A stretch of DNA of 64,000 nt from Roseovarius litoreus (GTDB taxonomy: Bacteria > Pseudomonadota > Alphaproteobacteria > Rhodobacterales > Rhodobacteraceae), in the NCBI RefSeq assembly GCF_900142765.1, contig NZ_FRCB01000006.1, forward strand, positions 1 to 64,000. The letters run 5' to 3'. Position 1 is the first letter of the stretch; each line of letters opens with the position of its first letter. The translations under genes and the position numbers were made by a program. Under the pieces are notes generated by a model. That model made no database searches and had not been told where the DNA came from. It saw nothing but the letters and a program-made list of their open reading frames with translations. Positions 9,075 to 20,208 of this stretch are shown here, in pieces.

Positions 9075-10121
9075 TCAGGGCGAGAATTCGAAAACCGGTA
9101 TGAAACTGGCTGGCGCAAGGGTTTCGGACAACTGCTCCTCGGTGATCTGGCCTTCCACGACAGGGAAGATGACCGGCCCAGCCTGACGATGGATAAGGCT
9201 GCCTTCGATGGCGCGCACGGCGAATTCCACGGCAAGCCTGCCTTGCAGAACCGGGAAATCCGTCGGCGCGGCAAGGATCTTCTGGCGGTATATTCCGCGA
9301 TAGACCGCATGGGTCATGTAGTCCGAGACGATCTGCACCTGCCCTTCAAGGCCCCGCGTGCGCAGCAAAGACACCGCAGCTTCGGCGGTGGGCGCGGACC
9401 CGACGACATAGTCGAGATCGGGAACTTCCTGCAAGGCCTGCTCGACCAGCAAAACCTGATCCTTGCGGCCTGTATCTCCGTATTTGGTCACCGCGATCTC
9501 GGCTGAACTCGCGGCGATCGCGGCGTGGAAGCCGCGTTCGACGAATTGCACCCAGCCCGCCCCTTTCGGACCGGGAAACCAGGCCACTTTCACTGCCGGG
9601 CTTCCCTTGGGGTGGCGTTGCGCAATGACACGGCCAGCGGCGGCGCCCATTTCCACCCAGGATACGCCCACCTTGGCGGTGATGCCGGGATCGGCGATAT
9701 CATTGACCGCTGCGATCACGGGGATATCCCGGGCGATCTGGAGGATCGTATCGGTCAACGCGTCATAGGCGACGGTTCCGAGGATAAGCGCATCCACACC
9801 TTCGGCCACGCAGTCGATGATCTGCTGTCGTTGACGGTCAAGATTGGGATAGCCGCCCGCCTCGACCAGCTTGAAGGACACACCCAGCCTGCGCGCCTCT
9901 TCGACCATCCCGTGATTGACGCTGAGCCAATAGGCATCCTTGAGATGCGGGTAGGCGACACAAAGCGACCAGTCCTGCTGCGCGGTGTCGAGTGGCGTGT
10001 AGGTCACGATATCGCTTGGCCCCTCGTAGTCGAAAGGCGCCTGAGGAACCTGCAACTGCCAAGGAGAGGATGCGGCCGCCAACGGGGCCACGACGAGAAA
10101 AAGAACACAGAACCAGCGCAT
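9075..10121 (-). CDS. torT: TorT-like periplasmic TMAO-binding protein
   Basis: A 348-residue periplasmic-binding protein of the LacI/RbsB fold with a signal peptide (MRWFCVLFLVVAPLAAASS). The sequence WSLCVAYPHLKDAYWLSVNYGM-like stretch (here VNHGM), ARRLGVSFKLVEAGGYPNL and the late QIVSDYMTHAVYRGI match TorT. TorT binds trimethylamine N-oxide and presents it to the TorS sensor. It is divergent from torS with a short shared upstream region. A far longer open frame continues upstream antisense to torS, but the signal peptide fixes the start at the ATG at 10121. Confidence 0.85.
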   Translation of the reverse strand: MRWFCVLFLVVAPLAAASSPWQLQVPQAPFDYEGPSDIVTYTPLDTAQQDWSLCVAYPHLKDAYWLSVNHGMVEEARRLGVSFKLVEAGGYPNLDRQRQQIIDCVAEGVDALILGTVAYDALTDTILQIARDIPVIAAVNDIADPGITAKVGVSWVEMGAAAGRVIAQRHPKGSPAVKVAWFPGPKGAGWVQFVERGFHAAIAASSAEIAVTKYGDTGRKDQVLLVEQALQEVPDLDYVVGSAPTAEAAVSLLRTRGLEGQVQIVSDYMTHAVYRGIYRQKILAAPTDFPVLQGRLAVEFAVRAIEGSLIHRQAGPVIFPVVEGQITEEQLSETLAPASFIPVFEFSP

Positions 10122-10214
10122 GGGTGATATGGTTGCAGCAATGTGGGTCCGCAGCAACTGTTTCAAGCGGCAAGCCCGCACTTTTGCGGATGGGACGGCA
10201 CTCGGGGCGAACAC

Positions 10215-13142
10215 GTGTTGAGACAAGCGGGATTGCGGGGAAAGCTGCTGTTCGCCTTCGTGTTGATCGCGGGGCTTCCGACCTTGGCGGGTTTTCTCGG
10301 GCTGATCGAGCTGCGCGACCTTGTCAGAAAACAGTCCGACGTGATCCGTCAGACGATCCCGGCAATTACCGATGTCCGTGGCATTGCCGAGGAAAGCACG
10401 AGTATCGTGGCGCTTGTTCCGCGGCTGGCCGATGTGGACAACCAGCCCGATCGCGAGGCGCTGTCGGGTGATCTGCGCAAGCAGGTCGAAGCCCTTGCCA
10501 CACGTCTTGAACGGCTTGAGGGCAACAGCGGTGCCCGTATCGTCACCTTGCGCGAAACCATCGCCCAGGTGGAAACTGCACTTGCGATGCTGGACGATAT
10601 GGTCGAGCAGCGGATTGCGGAACGCGACGTGTTTCATGGCCGCGTTGCGCTGAATCTGGACGCGGCCAACATGCTTCTCGATATGGCCGATACGCTTGTC
10701 GCCAACGCCGAAATGGCGACGACGGCTGTCATCTCCAGTCTCTATGGCGAGACCAATGCCGGGCTGGAAGGCGCAGGCACGGTTGCCGCGCTGGACAAGC
10801 TTCTGGAAGTCGATCTGTTCCAGCTTGGCCTGATGTTCGAACTGCGCTCGCGGGCGGCCGAGGTGGGGTTGTTGATCAACCGCATCGAAGAGACCGCGAC
10901 CGTCGAGGAGCTGGAAGCGGTGGAAGCGGCGTTCCTGCCCGAGCTTGCCGTGGTGTCGCGCCGGATCGCCGCCATCCGTGATCCGGGGCGTCTGCAGCAG
11001 GCGGAGCGCCTTCTGGCGGAATTGCAGTCGGTCACCGAGGATGACGTAACCCTGTTCGATCTGCAGCGCAGCATCCTGTTGAGTGGACTTGGGATCGACG
11101 CCCTGAAAAAAGAGCTTCAGGATGCCGCCATTCGGCTTGGCGAAGAGGCCTCGGCCGTGGCGGACCAGTTGCAGCAGGTCGCTGTCACCTCCGGCGAGAT
11201 CGTTGCACAGGACATGCGGCAGGCGCAGATCCGCAACAGCGCCGCCGCCATTGTGGGGCTTGTTCTTGCAATGGCCGTTCTGTGGTTTTTCGTGCGTGGC
11301 CACATCACCCGTCGGCTTGACCGACTGCATGGGGAGATGACGGCCCTTGCACGGGGCAATCTCGACCGCAAGATCCGTCCGCGCGGCAATGACGAGATCG
11401 CCCGAATGGAAGAAGCGACCGAGGTGTTCCGCCAGCAAGCCATCGCCAAACGCGATCTTGAAAGGCAGCGCGACCGCAACGAACGCGAATTGCTGGAGCA
11501 TCGCAACAATCTGCAGAAAATGGTGTCCGAGCAGACCGAGCGTTTGCGTCTTGAAGTGGCCGCCCATGACGAAGCCCGCCGCGAGGCCGAGGCCGCCGAC
11601 AGAGCCAAGTCGGAATTCCTGGCGATGATGAGCCATGAAATCCGCACGCCGATGAACGGCATGTTGGGCTTGCTGCACAGCCTGTCCGAGGATCGGCTGG
11701 ATCCCGAACAGCGCCATAGACTGGGCGCGGCCTATGCATCGGGGCAGAACCTGCTGCAGATTCTGAATGACATCCTCGATTATTCCAAGATCGAGCATGG
11801 CGGCATTCAGCCGGTGAATGCCACTTTTTCGCTGCATGATCTGGTCACCGACGTGATGGCGCTTATCCGTCCTAGTGCCGATTCAAAGGGTCTGCACTTG
11901 CTTCTGGATATGCCGGATACGCTTGTGGATGTCGTCTGGGGCGATGTCGCCAAGCTGCGGCAGATCCTGTTCAACCTGTTGTCCAACGCGCTCAAATTCA
12001 CCGAGGAAGGAGAAGTGATCCTGCGGCTGCGTGCCGGCTGGGCACAAGGCGATGCGCACCGGGTGATCTTCGAGATCAGCGATACGGGGCGCGGTGTCGC
12101 GCAGGCGGCCAAGGCCCGGATATTCGAGGCCTTCGAACAGGAGGATGGCGCCACGAGCGGCAAGTTTGGCGGCACGGGGCTTGGCCTTGCCATCAGCAAG
12201 CGGTTTGCCGATGCCATCGGTGCGACCCTGACCCTTGAAAGCACCAAGGGGGTGGGGTCGGTCTTTACGCTGGCGGTTGATCTGGAATCCGGCAATCCAT
12301 CGGATCTTGAGGACATGGCCCGCCCCGAAACAATCGACCGTGCCGAGGTCGCACTGGATATTCTGGTGGTCGAGGATAACGAGATCAACCAGATGGTTGC
12401 CCGCGGCTATCTGGAGCGGATGGGGCATACATGCCATTGCCTGTCCGATGCCGAGACGGCGCTCGCGCTTTTGCAGCATCGTCGCTTCGATGTGATCCTG
12501 ATGGATGTGAACCTGCCGGGAGTGAACGGGGTCGAGGCGACACGCCAGATCCGCGCCCATGCGAATGTGGCTGTTTCGGCAACGCCGATCATCGGCATTT
12601 CGGCGCATGTGCAGGAGGAGCAGATCGAAAGCCATTTGCAGGCGGGCATGAACGGCTTTGTGGCCAAACCCGTGGCGCCAGAGCGTCTGGCCCGCGCCTT
12701 GGACAGTGTCAGGCAGGGCCAGCAGGGCGCGGTTTTCCTGTCGTCGCGTATGCCGGTCTCCAAGGCGATGTCGCGCATGGTCTCGCTCGAGACGGTGCTG
12801 CGGCGCAATATCGAGGATTTCGGCGCCGACTCCGCGCGCCGGATCGCCGGGCTTTTCATCGAACAGATCGCGATCGAGCAGGCGGCGCTGGAAGCCGCGC
12901 TCGAGGCCGAAGACTGGGACGAGTTGAAAAAGATCGCGCACCGTTTGAAAGGTGCGATCGGCAACTACGATCAGCATGACGTGGTTCAGGTTCTGGCCCA
13001 GCTCGAGGCCAATGCCAGTGCCGCGCAACATGACCGCGCGCGCATCCTTGTTCAGCGCTTGTCGGCATTGATGCCGCAACTGGGAGACGCCATGGCCGCC
13101 GCATTACGGCAGAACGAAGCCGTCAGGTCACATGCGATGTGA
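10215..13142 (+). CDS. torS: TorS-like hybrid sensor histidine kinase
   Basis: About 975 residues from the GTG at 10215 (GGGGCGA upstream; another GTG in frame at 10143 is possible). Order: N-terminal membrane helix (about 8-28); a long helical periplasmic sensor domain; second helix near 345-365 ([15 protein letters not shown]); HAMP; coiled coil; HisKA with H474 in [11 protein letters not shown]; ATPase motifs [15 protein letters not shown] and [10 protein letters not shown]; receiver with D764 in ILMDVNLPG; and an HPt domain with H909 in [10 protein letters not shown]. This is the TorS phosphorelay layout, responding to TorT-bound TMAO and phosphorylating TorR. Its last 20 bases overlap the end of torR, which is convergent. 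Confidence 0.87.
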   Translation: MLRQAGLRGKLLFAFVLIAGLPTLAGFLGLIELRDLVRKQSDVIRQTIPAITDVRGIAEESTSIVALVPRLADVDNQPDREALSGDLRKQVEALATRLERLEGNSGARIVTLRETIAQVETALAMLDDMVEQRIAERDVFHGRVALNLDAANMLLDMADTLVANAEMATTAVISSLYGETNAGLEGAGTVAALDKLLEVDLFQLGLMFELRSRAAEVGLLINRIEETATVEELEAVEAAFLPELAVVSRRIAAIRDPGRLQQAERLLAELQSVTEDDVTLFDLQRSILLSGLGIDALKKELQDAAIRLGEEASAVADQLQQVAVTSGEIVAQDMRQAQIRNSAAAIVGLVLAMAVLWFFVRGHITRRLDRLHGEMTALARGNLDRKIRPRGNDEIARMEEATEVFRQQAIAKRDLERQRDRNERELLEHRNNLQKMVSEQTERLRLEVAAHDEARREAEAADRAKSEFLAMMSHEIRTPMNGMLGLLHSLSEDRLDPEQRHRLGAAYASGQNLLQILNDILDYSKIEHGGIQPVNATFSLHDLVTDVMALIRPSADSKGLHLLLDMPDTLVDVVWGDVAKLRQILFNLLSNALKFTEEGEVILRLRAGWAQGDAHRVIFEISDTGRGVAQAAKARIFEAFEQEDGATSGKFGGTGLGLAISKRFADAIGATLTLESTKGVGSVFTLAVDLESGNPSDLEDMARPETIDRAEVALDILVVEDNEINQMVARGYLERMGHTCHCLSDAETALALLQHRRFDVILMDVNLPGVNGVEATRQIRAHANVAVSATPIIGISAHVQEEQIESHLQAGMNGFVAKPVAPERLARALDSVRQGQQGAVFLSSRMPVSKAMSRMVSLETVLRRNIEDFGADSARRIAGLFIEQIAIEQAALEAALEAEDWDELKKIAHRLKGAIGNYDQHDVVQVLAQLEANASAAQHDRARILVQRLSALMPQLGDAMAAALRQNEAVRSHAM

Positions 13143-13815
13143 AAGCATATCCCTCGCCATGCACGGTAGTTATGATCGCGGGGCTTGCCGGGTCCTGCTC
13201 CAGTTTGGTGCGCAGGCGGCGGATCAGAACGTCGACGGTGCGGGGATTGGTGCCATATTGCCGATGTGTGACCCGCGCCATCAGAGCATCACGGCTTGCC
13301 ACCTCGCCGGGGCGTGTCACGAAATGCTGCAGAACCTCGAATTCGGCCCGCGTCAGGGTCACGGCCGCCCCGTCTTCGTTTTCCAGTCGCCGGGCGCGCA
13401 GATCGAAGACATAGCCGGAGAACCGATAAACCTGCCGCGATCCGTGCGCCGACCGGCTGGTGCGGTATAGCAGGTTCTTGATCCGTGCCAAAAGCTCGCG
13501 ACGGTTGAAGGGTTTGCAAACATAATCGTCCGCACCCATCTCCAGCCCGACGATGCGATCGACGTCATCATCGCGCCCGGTGACCAGAATGATACCGATA
13601 TCGGATTTCGCCCGTTGTTCGCGCGTGATCTTCAAGCCGTCCTTGCCCGGCAGATTGATGTCCACAAGAAGCAGATCCACGGGCTGATCCCGAAGGATCC
13701 GCTCGGCGATGTCGGCGCTTGCCGCCTCGGACACGTCATATCCCTGTGCTTCGAGATAACTTGTCAGGGTGGCGCGCGTGACAGGCTCGTCTTCTATGAT
13801 GAGGATGTGTGACAT
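13123..13815 (-). CDS. torR: TorR-like response regulator (OmpR family)
   Basis: 230 residues: receiver domain 1-120 with acidic pocket E8/D9, phospho-acceptor D52 ([13 protein letters not shown]) and K101 ([10 protein letters not shown]), followed by a winged-helix DNA-binding domain ([20 protein letters not shown], then [15 protein letters not shown]). Placement beside torS and torT makes it the output of the TMAO relay. It is divergent from the transporter operon starting at 13997, and two CTGTTCAC repeats lie in the 181-base gap, so it likely controls that operon and perhaps itself. Confidence 0.87.
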   Translation of the reverse strand: MSHILIIEDEPVTRATLTSYLEAQGYDVSEAASADIAERILRDQPVDLLLVDINLPGKDGLKITREQRAKSDIGIILVTGRDDDVDRIVGLEMGADDYVCKPFNRRELLARIKNLLYRTSRSAHGSRQVYRFSGYVFDLRARRLENEDGAAVTLTRAEFEVLQHFVTRPGEVASRDALMARVTHRQYGTNPRTVDVLIRRLRTKLEQDPASPAIITTVHGEGYAFTSHVT

Positions 13816-13873
13816 CTGCCTCGGAGGTATTGGACGACCACTCCATTAACAAATTTATACATCTTAGTATAGG

Positions 13874-13903
13874 CTGTTCACCCCATGCGCCTTACCTGTT
13901 CAC
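13874..13903 (+). promoter_or_regulatory. Candidate TorR binding sites (two direct tor-box-like repeats)
   Basis: CTGTTCAC occurs at 13874-13881 and again at 13896-13903, in the same orientation and 22 bases apart (two helical turns). The Escherichia coli tor box, bound by TorR, is a direct-repeat decamer of the form CTGTTCATAT. The site lies between the torR start and the tmoX start, about 95 bases before tmoX. Match and spacing are seen; binding is inferred. Confidence 0.65.
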
Positions 13904-13969
13904 AAACGATGCCTAGGATTTCCCCAGCACGGGCCTGGTTTGCCAATCATGTCCGCGCTCGAAGAATAA

Positions 13970-14947
<978 letters not shown>

Positions 14948-14974
14948 GTCCCTGCCTTTCAAATCCTGACTGGT

Positions 14975-14998
14975 CGCCCCGCCATGTCTGGCGGGGCG
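14975..14998 (+). repeat. Stable hairpin between tmoX and tmoW
   Basis: CGCCCCGCCA (14975-14984) and TGGCGGGGCG (14989-14998) form a perfect 10-bp stem with a TGTC loop. There is no T-run after it, so it probably stabilises the 3' end of tmoX mRNA or partly terminates, giving more binding protein than membrane parts. Confidence 0.6.
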
Positions 14999-15025
14999 GC
15001 ATGATCTGCGCAAGGAGACCCTTAG

Positions 15026-16057
15026 ATGACCGACACCGATATGGTGATGTCCTGTCGTAAAGTCTGGAAACTGTTCGGGCCGCGGCCGGGCGCCTATCTT
15101 GCCGGTCTCGATCCTGCCGCCAGCTTCGACCAAATCCGGGCCGATGGATATGTGCCCGCCGTCAGGGATGTGTCTCTGGACATTTCCAAGGGCGAAATGC
15201 TGGTCATCATGGGCCTTTCCGGATCGGGCAAGTCGACGCTTGTGCGCTGCCTGTCGCGCCTGATCGAGATCACCGGGGGCGAGGTCCGGGTCGAGGGGCA
15301 GGTGATCGGCGATCTGTCCGAGAAAGAACTGATCGACCTGCGCCGCAACAAGATGGGTATGGTCTTTCAGAGCTTCGGGCTTCTGCCGCACCGCACGGTG
15401 CTCGAGAACGTCGCCTTTCCGCTTGAGATGCGAGGGCAGGATATCCACACCCGCCGTGCCCGCGCCCTCGAGGTGATCGAGCTCGTGGGGTTGGGCGGCC
15501 GCGAGGATTACTTCCCGCGCGAATTGTCCGGTGGCCAACAACAGCGCGTCGGCATCGCCCGCAGCCTCGCGATCGAGCCGGATATCTGGTTTCTGGACGA
15601 GCCATTCTCGGCGCTCGATCCCCTGATCCGCCGCGAGATGCAGGATGAATTCCTGCGCCTGCAGGGGCTGTTGGGCAAGACCATCGTGTTCATTACCCAT
15701 GATTTCGACGAGGCGCTGCGCCTTGCCGACCGGATCGCGATCATGAAGGACGGTGCTGTCGAACAATGCGACCGGCCCGACCGGATCGTGATGGAACCCG
15801 CCACAGAGTATGTCGCGAAGTTCATCGAGGATATCGAGAAAGCCCGCGTGGTTCATGCCAGCGCGATGATGCAACCCGTCAATGGCCATGACCTGACCGG
15901 CGCGGCCGTGGATGGCGGCAAGACCATATCCCAGCTGGCGCGGCTGCTGGTCAATGATGATCGTCTGATCCTGCCGGTGGCCGGACCGGATGGCGCGATC
16001 ATCGGGGGGTTGGACCGGCAAAAGGCGCTTGATGTCCTGCTGGGGGCCAAGGAATGA
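15026..16057 (+). CDS. tmoW: TMAO/betaine ABC transporter, ATP-binding protein (TmoW-like)
   Basis: 343 residues of the ProV/OpuAA type. Walker A GLSGSGKS (63-70), signature LSGGQQQRVGIARSL, Walker B WFLDEPFSALDP and the H-loop FITHDFDEAL are all intact. The C-terminal part (about 285-343, ending GLDRQKALDVLLGAKE) looks like a single CBS-type domain, as in osmolyte importers. The N-terminus has the CRKVWKLFGP stretch typical of this subfamily. Ribosome site AAGGAGA precedes the ATG. Its stop overlaps the permease start (ATGA). Confidence 0.85.
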   Translation: MTDTDMVMSCRKVWKLFGPRPGAYLAGLDPAASFDQIRADGYVPAVRDVSLDISKGEMLVIMGLSGSGKSTLVRCLSRLIEITGGEVRVEGQVIGDLSEKELIDLRRNKMGMVFQSFGLLPHRTVLENVAFPLEMRGQDIHTRRARALEVIELVGLGGREDYFPRELSGGQQQRVGIARSLAIEPDIWFLDEPFSALDPLIRREMQDEFLRLQGLLGKTIVFITHDFDEALRLADRIAIMKDGAVEQCDRPDRIVMEPATEYVAKFIEDIEKARVVHASAMMQPVNGHDLTGAAVDGGKTISQLARLLVNDDRLILPVAGPDGAIIGGLDRQKALDVLLGAKE

Positions 16058-18024
16058 CGGCACTGTCGACAAACGCGCATCATGTCGATGCCCGTCATGA
16101 CGTGCGGATGCGTGTGGCCCAGATCCTGTTGATGGCGGCACTGGTCCTGACGGTGGGCAAGGGCGTTCTGCCCGAGGGTCTTGTGCGTCCACCCGCATGG
16201 ATGGTCTGGCCGTTTGCGGATTGGATCAACGCCTTTTTCGACTTTCTGCGCGACGATCTCGGCCTGATCCACGTCACCCGCGCCTTCGCCGATGGGGTGG
16301 AGTGGCTGCTGGATATCACGGCCAACCTGCTTTACGGCAAGAACCGCTGGCCGAGACTTGGCCCGATCCCCTGGAGCGTGATCGCCATTACCGCCGCCAT
16401 GATCGGCTATTACCTGAGCGGCTGGCGGCTGGCGATGTTCGCCGGGCTGACCTTTGTCTGGGTGGCGGTGATGGGCCAGTGGGAATGGACGATGGAGACC
16501 CTGTCGGTCATCATCGTGGCAGCCCCCTTGTCGATCCTGCTCGGGCTGGTCTTTGGCACGATGGCATGGCGCAGCGCAGGGTTTCGGATGGTGCTCAATC
16601 CCCTGTTGAATGTCGCGCAGTCCCTGCCGCATTTCGCCTATATGATCCCGGTTGTGGTGTTCATCGGGGTCGGGCCGAAGGCCGGCGCGATCGTCACGAT
16701 CATCTTTTCTGTCCCGCCGATGATCCGCATGACCCTGCTGGGTCTTCAAAAAGTCCCGCCCGAAGTGGTCGAGGCGGGGCATATGGCCGGCGCCACGCGC
16801 TGGCAATTGCTGCGCCATGTGCGCCTGCCGACCGCGCGGACCGAAATTCTGGTGGGCGTCAATCAGGTCATCATGCAGTGTCTTGCAATGGTCGTTCTGG
16901 CAAGCTTCATCGGGATGCCGGGACTGGGGCAGAAATTGCTGCAACTTCTGCAGGCGCTCAAGATCGGCCGCTCGATCGAGATCGGCATCACGATCGTGCT
17001 GCTGGCGGTCATGCTGGACCGGTGTTCCAAAGCCTGGGCCACGCGCCAGCCGGAGCATATCGAAAAGGGCACCTCATGGCTGATCCGTCACCGTCTGTTG
17101 TTGGTCTGGGCCGTTCTGGTCGGTGTTTTCTGGGGGCTGTCTTTGATGTTCCCGGTCCTCCATGAAATCGGGCGACGCGACGCGTTCAGTCTGGCGGATC
17201 CTCTGGATGCGATGATGGACTGGGTCATCATGGTTCTGGACCCGGTGACCCAGTGGCTCCGGTGGTTCCTGATCGTCTGGGTGCTGATCCCGTTGCGCGA
17301 TGCGATGCTGTGGTTGCCGTTCTCGGCGGTGCTGGTGTTCCTGATGGCGGTGGGCTGGGCCGTTGGCGGACGGCGCTCGGCGCTGATCTGTCTGGCGTAT
17401 TTCGGCCTGATCGCCATGACGGGATGGTGGGACCGCGCCATGATTACCGTCTACACGGTCACTTTCGCGGTGTTTCTGGCCACGCTGATCGGGTTCCCGC
17501 TTGGCATCTGGGGAAGCCGCAGCGAAAGCCGCGCGCGCGCCGTTCTGCTGATCTGCGACACGCTGCAGACCTTTCCAAGCTTCATCTACCTCATCCCGGT
17601 CATCATGCTGTTCGGTGTCAATGACGTGGCTGTGGTGGGCGCGGTGGTGCTGTTCGCGGCAGTCCCGCTGATCCGCTACACGATCGAGGGGCTGCGCAAT
17701 GTGCCCGTGGCGCAAATCGAGGCGGCGAACATGTCGGGTGCCTCGCGGCGGCAGACCTTGTGGTCGGTGCGCCTGCCGCTGGCCTTGCCGACGATCATGG
17801 TGGGGGTGAACCAGTCGGTGATGTTCTCGCTTTTCATGGTCATTATCGCGGCCTTCATCGGCACGCAGGATCTTGGGCAGGAAATGCAGCGCGCCTTGTC
17901 GTCCAGCGATGTGGGCAAGGGGCTGGTTCTGGGGCTGGCCGTGGCGTTCATGGGGCTGATGGTGGATCATCTGATTACTGTCTGGGCCAATCGCCGCCGC
18001 AAGGCCCTTGGGCTCGAGACGTAA
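16054..18024 (+). CDS. tmoV: TMAO/betaine ABC transporter, fused double permease (TmoV-like)
   Basis: 656 residues made of two ProW-type permease halves joined head to tail. Each has its own cytoplasmic coupling loop: EAGHMAGATRWQLLRHVRLP in the first half and EAANMSGASRRQTLWSVRLP in the second, each followed by a VGVNQ.. helix (ILVGVNQVIMQCLAMV; IMVGVNQSVMFSLFMV). Usual ProW proteins are about half this length and act as homodimers, so one chain here supplies the whole membrane channel. A tandem permease of this size fits TmoV. Translation is coupled to tmoW. Confidence 0.8.
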   Translation: MTALSTNAHHVDARHDVRMRVAQILLMAALVLTVGKGVLPEGLVRPPAWMVWPFADWINAFFDFLRDDLGLIHVTRAFADGVEWLLDITANLLYGKNRWPRLGPIPWSVIAITAAMIGYYLSGWRLAMFAGLTFVWVAVMGQWEWTMETLSVIIVAAPLSILLGLVFGTMAWRSAGFRMVLNPLLNVAQSLPHFAYMIPVVVFIGVGPKAGAIVTIIFSVPPMIRMTLLGLQKVPPEVVEAGHMAGATRWQLLRHVRLPTARTEILVGVNQVIMQCLAMVVLASFIGMPGLGQKLLQLLQALKIGRSIEIGITIVLLAVMLDRCSKAWATRQPEHIEKGTSWLIRHRLLLVWAVLVGVFWGLSLMFPVLHEIGRRDAFSLADPLDAMMDWVIMVLDPVTQWLRWFLIVWVLIPLRDAMLWLPFSAVLVFLMAVGWAVGGRRSALICLAYFGLIAMTGWWDRAMITVYTVTFAVFLATLIGFPLGIWGSRSESRARAVLLICDTLQTFPSFIYLIPVIMLFGVNDVAVVGAVVLFAAVPLIRYTIEGLRNVPVAQIEAANMSGASRRQTLWSVRLPLALPTIMVGVNQSVMFSLFMVIIAAFIGTQDLGQEMQRALSSSDVGKGLVLGLAVAFMGLMVDHLITVWANRRRKALGLET

Positions 18025-18078
18025 ATCCGCTTCGTGCCGCTTGAACTTCGTTTGGCATGGTTCTAGGTTGAGCCGTAT

Positions 18079-18160
18079 CCGTTGGGGTGTCCCGTCATGG
18101 GGCTGAGAGGCGCAGCCAACCCATCGAACCTGATCCGGACAATGCCGGCGTAGGGAACGG
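18079..18160 (+). ncRNA. TPP riboswitch (THI element)
   Basis: The conserved blocks of the thiamine pyrophosphate aptamer are present in order: GGGGTGTCCC, CTGAGAGG (18103-18110), GAACCTGATCCGGA (18126-18139) and GCGTAGGGAA (18148-18157). It lies about 60 bases before thiD, so thiamine pyrophosphate should repress the operon, most likely by blocking translation start, as no T-run terminator follows. Confidence 0.95.
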
Positions 18161-18222
18161 ACCTGACCTGAGGCCACAGAGCCAAGCGTCGGACAATCCG
18201 TCTTCCCTCACCGGGGGAGCGC

Positions 18223-19044
18223 ATGATGACACCATCACCCAAGGCCAGCCCGCCCAAGGCGCTGACGATCGCAGGCTCCGACAGTGGCGGAGGTGCGGGT
18301 ATTCAGGCCGATCTCAAGACCTTTTCGGCGCGCGGAGTCTATGGCGCAAGCGCGATCACTGGCATCACGGCGCAGAACACCATCGGCGTTCAGGCGGTGG
18401 AGCCTGTGTCGGAGGCGATGATCGCCGCGCAGATCGCGTCGGTCCTGACGGACATCCCGCCCGATGCCATCAAGATCGGGATGCTGGGCACCGCGGCGGT
18501 CGCGCAAACCGTGGCGCATGCGCTTGCAGGCTATAGCGGCCCGATCGTGCTGGATCCGGTCATGGTGGCCAAGTCCGGTGATCCGCTTCTGGCCGATGAC
18601 GCGGTTGGCGCTTTGATCGAACACCTGCTGCCTCGTGCCACGGTCCTCACCCCGAACCTGCCCGAAGCCGCGCGCCTTCTGGGGCGCGCGCCGGCGGCCT
18701 CTCCGGAAGAGGTAGAGGCGCAGGGCCATGCGCTGCTGGCGATGGGGCCGGCGGCGGTTCTGATGAAAGGTGGCCATTCCGATGGGCCGGTCTGCACCGA
18801 TATGCTGGTCACGAAGGCGGGTACGGTTTCCATCAAGGCGCCACGCATCGCGACGGGGAATACCCATGGCACCGGTTGCTCGCTATCCTCGGCGATTGCG
18901 GCCGAACTGGCGCATGGGCACCCGCTGGATGAAGCGCTGCGCCGCGCGCATGGCTGGCTGCATGGGGCGATTGCCGCGGCCGATACGCTACAGGTTGGAC
19001 AGGGGCATGGACCGGTACATCACTTCCACGAGCTTTGGACATGA
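18223..19044 (+). CDS. thiD: Hydroxymethylpyrimidine/phosphomethylpyrimidine kinase
   Basis: 273 residues. Phosphorylates HMP and HMP-phosphate to the pyrimidine half of thiamine. Family motifs: IAGSDSGGGAGIQADLKTF near the start, IVLDPVMVAKSG, and TGNTHGTGCSLSSAIAAEL with the anion-hole region near the end. It is the first gene after the riboswitch; ATG codons at 18223 and 18226 follow a GGGGGAGC site. Its stop overlaps the thiO start. Confidence 0.93.
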   Translation: MMTPSPKASPPKALTIAGSDSGGGAGIQADLKTFSARGVYGASAITGITAQNTIGVQAVEPVSEAMIAAQIASVLTDIPPDAIKIGMLGTAAVAQTVAHALAGYSGPIVLDPVMVAKSGDPLLADDAVGALIEHLLPRATVLTPNLPEAARLLGRAPAASPEEVEAQGHALLAMGPAAVLMKGGHSDGPVCTDMLVTKAGTVSIKAPRIATGNTHGTGCSLSSAIAAELAHGHPLDEALRRAHGWLHGAIAAADTLQVGQGHGPVHHFHELWT

Positions 19045-20030
19045 GCGCTGACGTCACCATATTCGGCGCTGGCGTCGCTGGTCTGTGCGTTGCCACGGAG
19101 CTGGTCGCGCGCGGAATAGAGCTGCGTCTGGTCGATCCGCAGCCCAGCCCCGGCGCACATGCCTGTTCGTGGTGGGCCGGGGGGATGCTTGCGCCGTTCT
19201 GCGAGGGCGAGTCAGCCGAAGAACCCGTGGTCAGGCTGGGGCAGGAAGCGGCGGGCTGGTGGCAGGCGCAGGGCGTCGACGTGAGCCACGAAGGCTCGCT
19301 TGTCGTGGCGCTTGGCCGCGACCGCAGCGAGCTTGACCGCTTCGCGCGCCGGACCGAACGGCACGAACGGCTCGACCGCGTGACCCTCGCCGAGAAGGAA
19401 CCGCAGCTCGAAGGGCGCTTCGACCGGGCGCTGTTTTTCCCCGACGAGGCCCATATCGCGCCGCGCGCCGCGCTCGCGCATCTGCGCCAGCGGTTGGATG
19501 ACCGGAATGTGCCGGTGCTCGAGCGCGCCGATGATGTGGGCGGGCTGGTGATCGACTGCCGGGGACTTGCGGCGCGGGATGTGCTGAGCGATCTGCGTGG
19601 GGTAAAGGGGGAAATGGCGGTACTGCGCGCTCCGGACATAGACCTTCGTCGCCCCGTGCGCCTGCTGCATCCGCGCCATCCGCTTTATATCGTGCCGCGC
19701 GGCGACGGGGTGTTCATGCTGGGCGCCACCCAGATCGAAAGCGGCGAACGGCATCGCGCGACCCTGCGCTCGGTGACCGAGCTGTTCAGCGCGGCCTATG
19801 CCCTGCATCCCGCCTTCGGCGAGGCGGAGATCCTCGAGATCGGTGTGGATGCGCGCCCGGCCTTTCCCGACAACCTGCCGCGTATTCGGCGGTGGGGCGA
19901 TACGATCCTTGTCAACGGCCTGTTTCGCCACGGTTTTCTTCTGGCGCCAGCGCTGGCGCGGATGGTGGCGGATCTGGTGCTGGATGGCAAAATTCCGGAG
20001 GTGATGGATGAAGATCACGGTGAACGGTGA
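19041..20030 (+). CDS. thiO: Glycine oxidase ThiO
   Basis: 329-residue FAD enzyme that oxidises glycine to the imine used for thiazole formation. N-terminal Rossmann motif FGAGVAGLCVATELVARG, then SWWAGGMLAPFCE (the FAD/substrate region of ThiO) and a C-terminal PRIRRWGDTILVNGLFRHGF. ATG at 19041 overlaps the thiD stop (ATGA). Overlaps thiS by 23 bases. Confidence 0.88.
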   Translation: MSADVTIFGAGVAGLCVATELVARGIELRLVDPQPSPGAHACSWWAGGMLAPFCEGESAEEPVVRLGQEAAGWWQAQGVDVSHEGSLVVALGRDRSELDRFARRTERHERLDRVTLAEKEPQLEGRFDRALFFPDEAHIAPRAALAHLRQRLDDRNVPVLERADDVGGLVIDCRGLAARDVLSDLRGVKGEMAVLRAPDIDLRRPVRLLHPRHPLYIVPRGDGVFMLGATQIESGERHRATLRSVTELFSAAYALHPAFGEAEILEIGVDARPAFPDNLPRIRRWGDTILVNGLFRHGFLLAPALARMVADLVLDGKIPEVMDEDHGER

Positions 20031-20205
20031 CAGCCACGAGGTTTCGGGCACGACGCTCGATGCGGTGCTGATCGAACTGGGCTATGGTGAGGCCAAGGTC
20101 GCGACGGCAGTGAACGAGGCCTTTGTGCCTGCGGCGAGCCGTGCCGCAACGACCTTGCAGGACGGCGACCGGCTTGAGATCGTCGCACCAAGGCAGGGGG
20201 GCTGA
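20008..20205 (+). CDS. thiS: Sulfur carrier protein ThiS
   Basis: 65-residue ubiquitin-like protein ending in the required Gly-Gly (VAPRQGG). It carries sulfur as a C-terminal thiocarboxylate to ThiG. GGAGG ribosome site lies inside the end of thiO. Confidence 0.92.
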   Translation: MKITVNGDSHEVSGTTLDAVLIELGYGEAKVATAVNEAFVPAASRAATTLQDGDRLEIVAPRQGG

Positions 20206-20208
20206 GAC

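Noticed and set aside
10122-11837. Very long open frame extending torT upstream
   Set aside because: It is antisense to the torS sensor and kinase region; torT has its own signal peptide and start at 10121.
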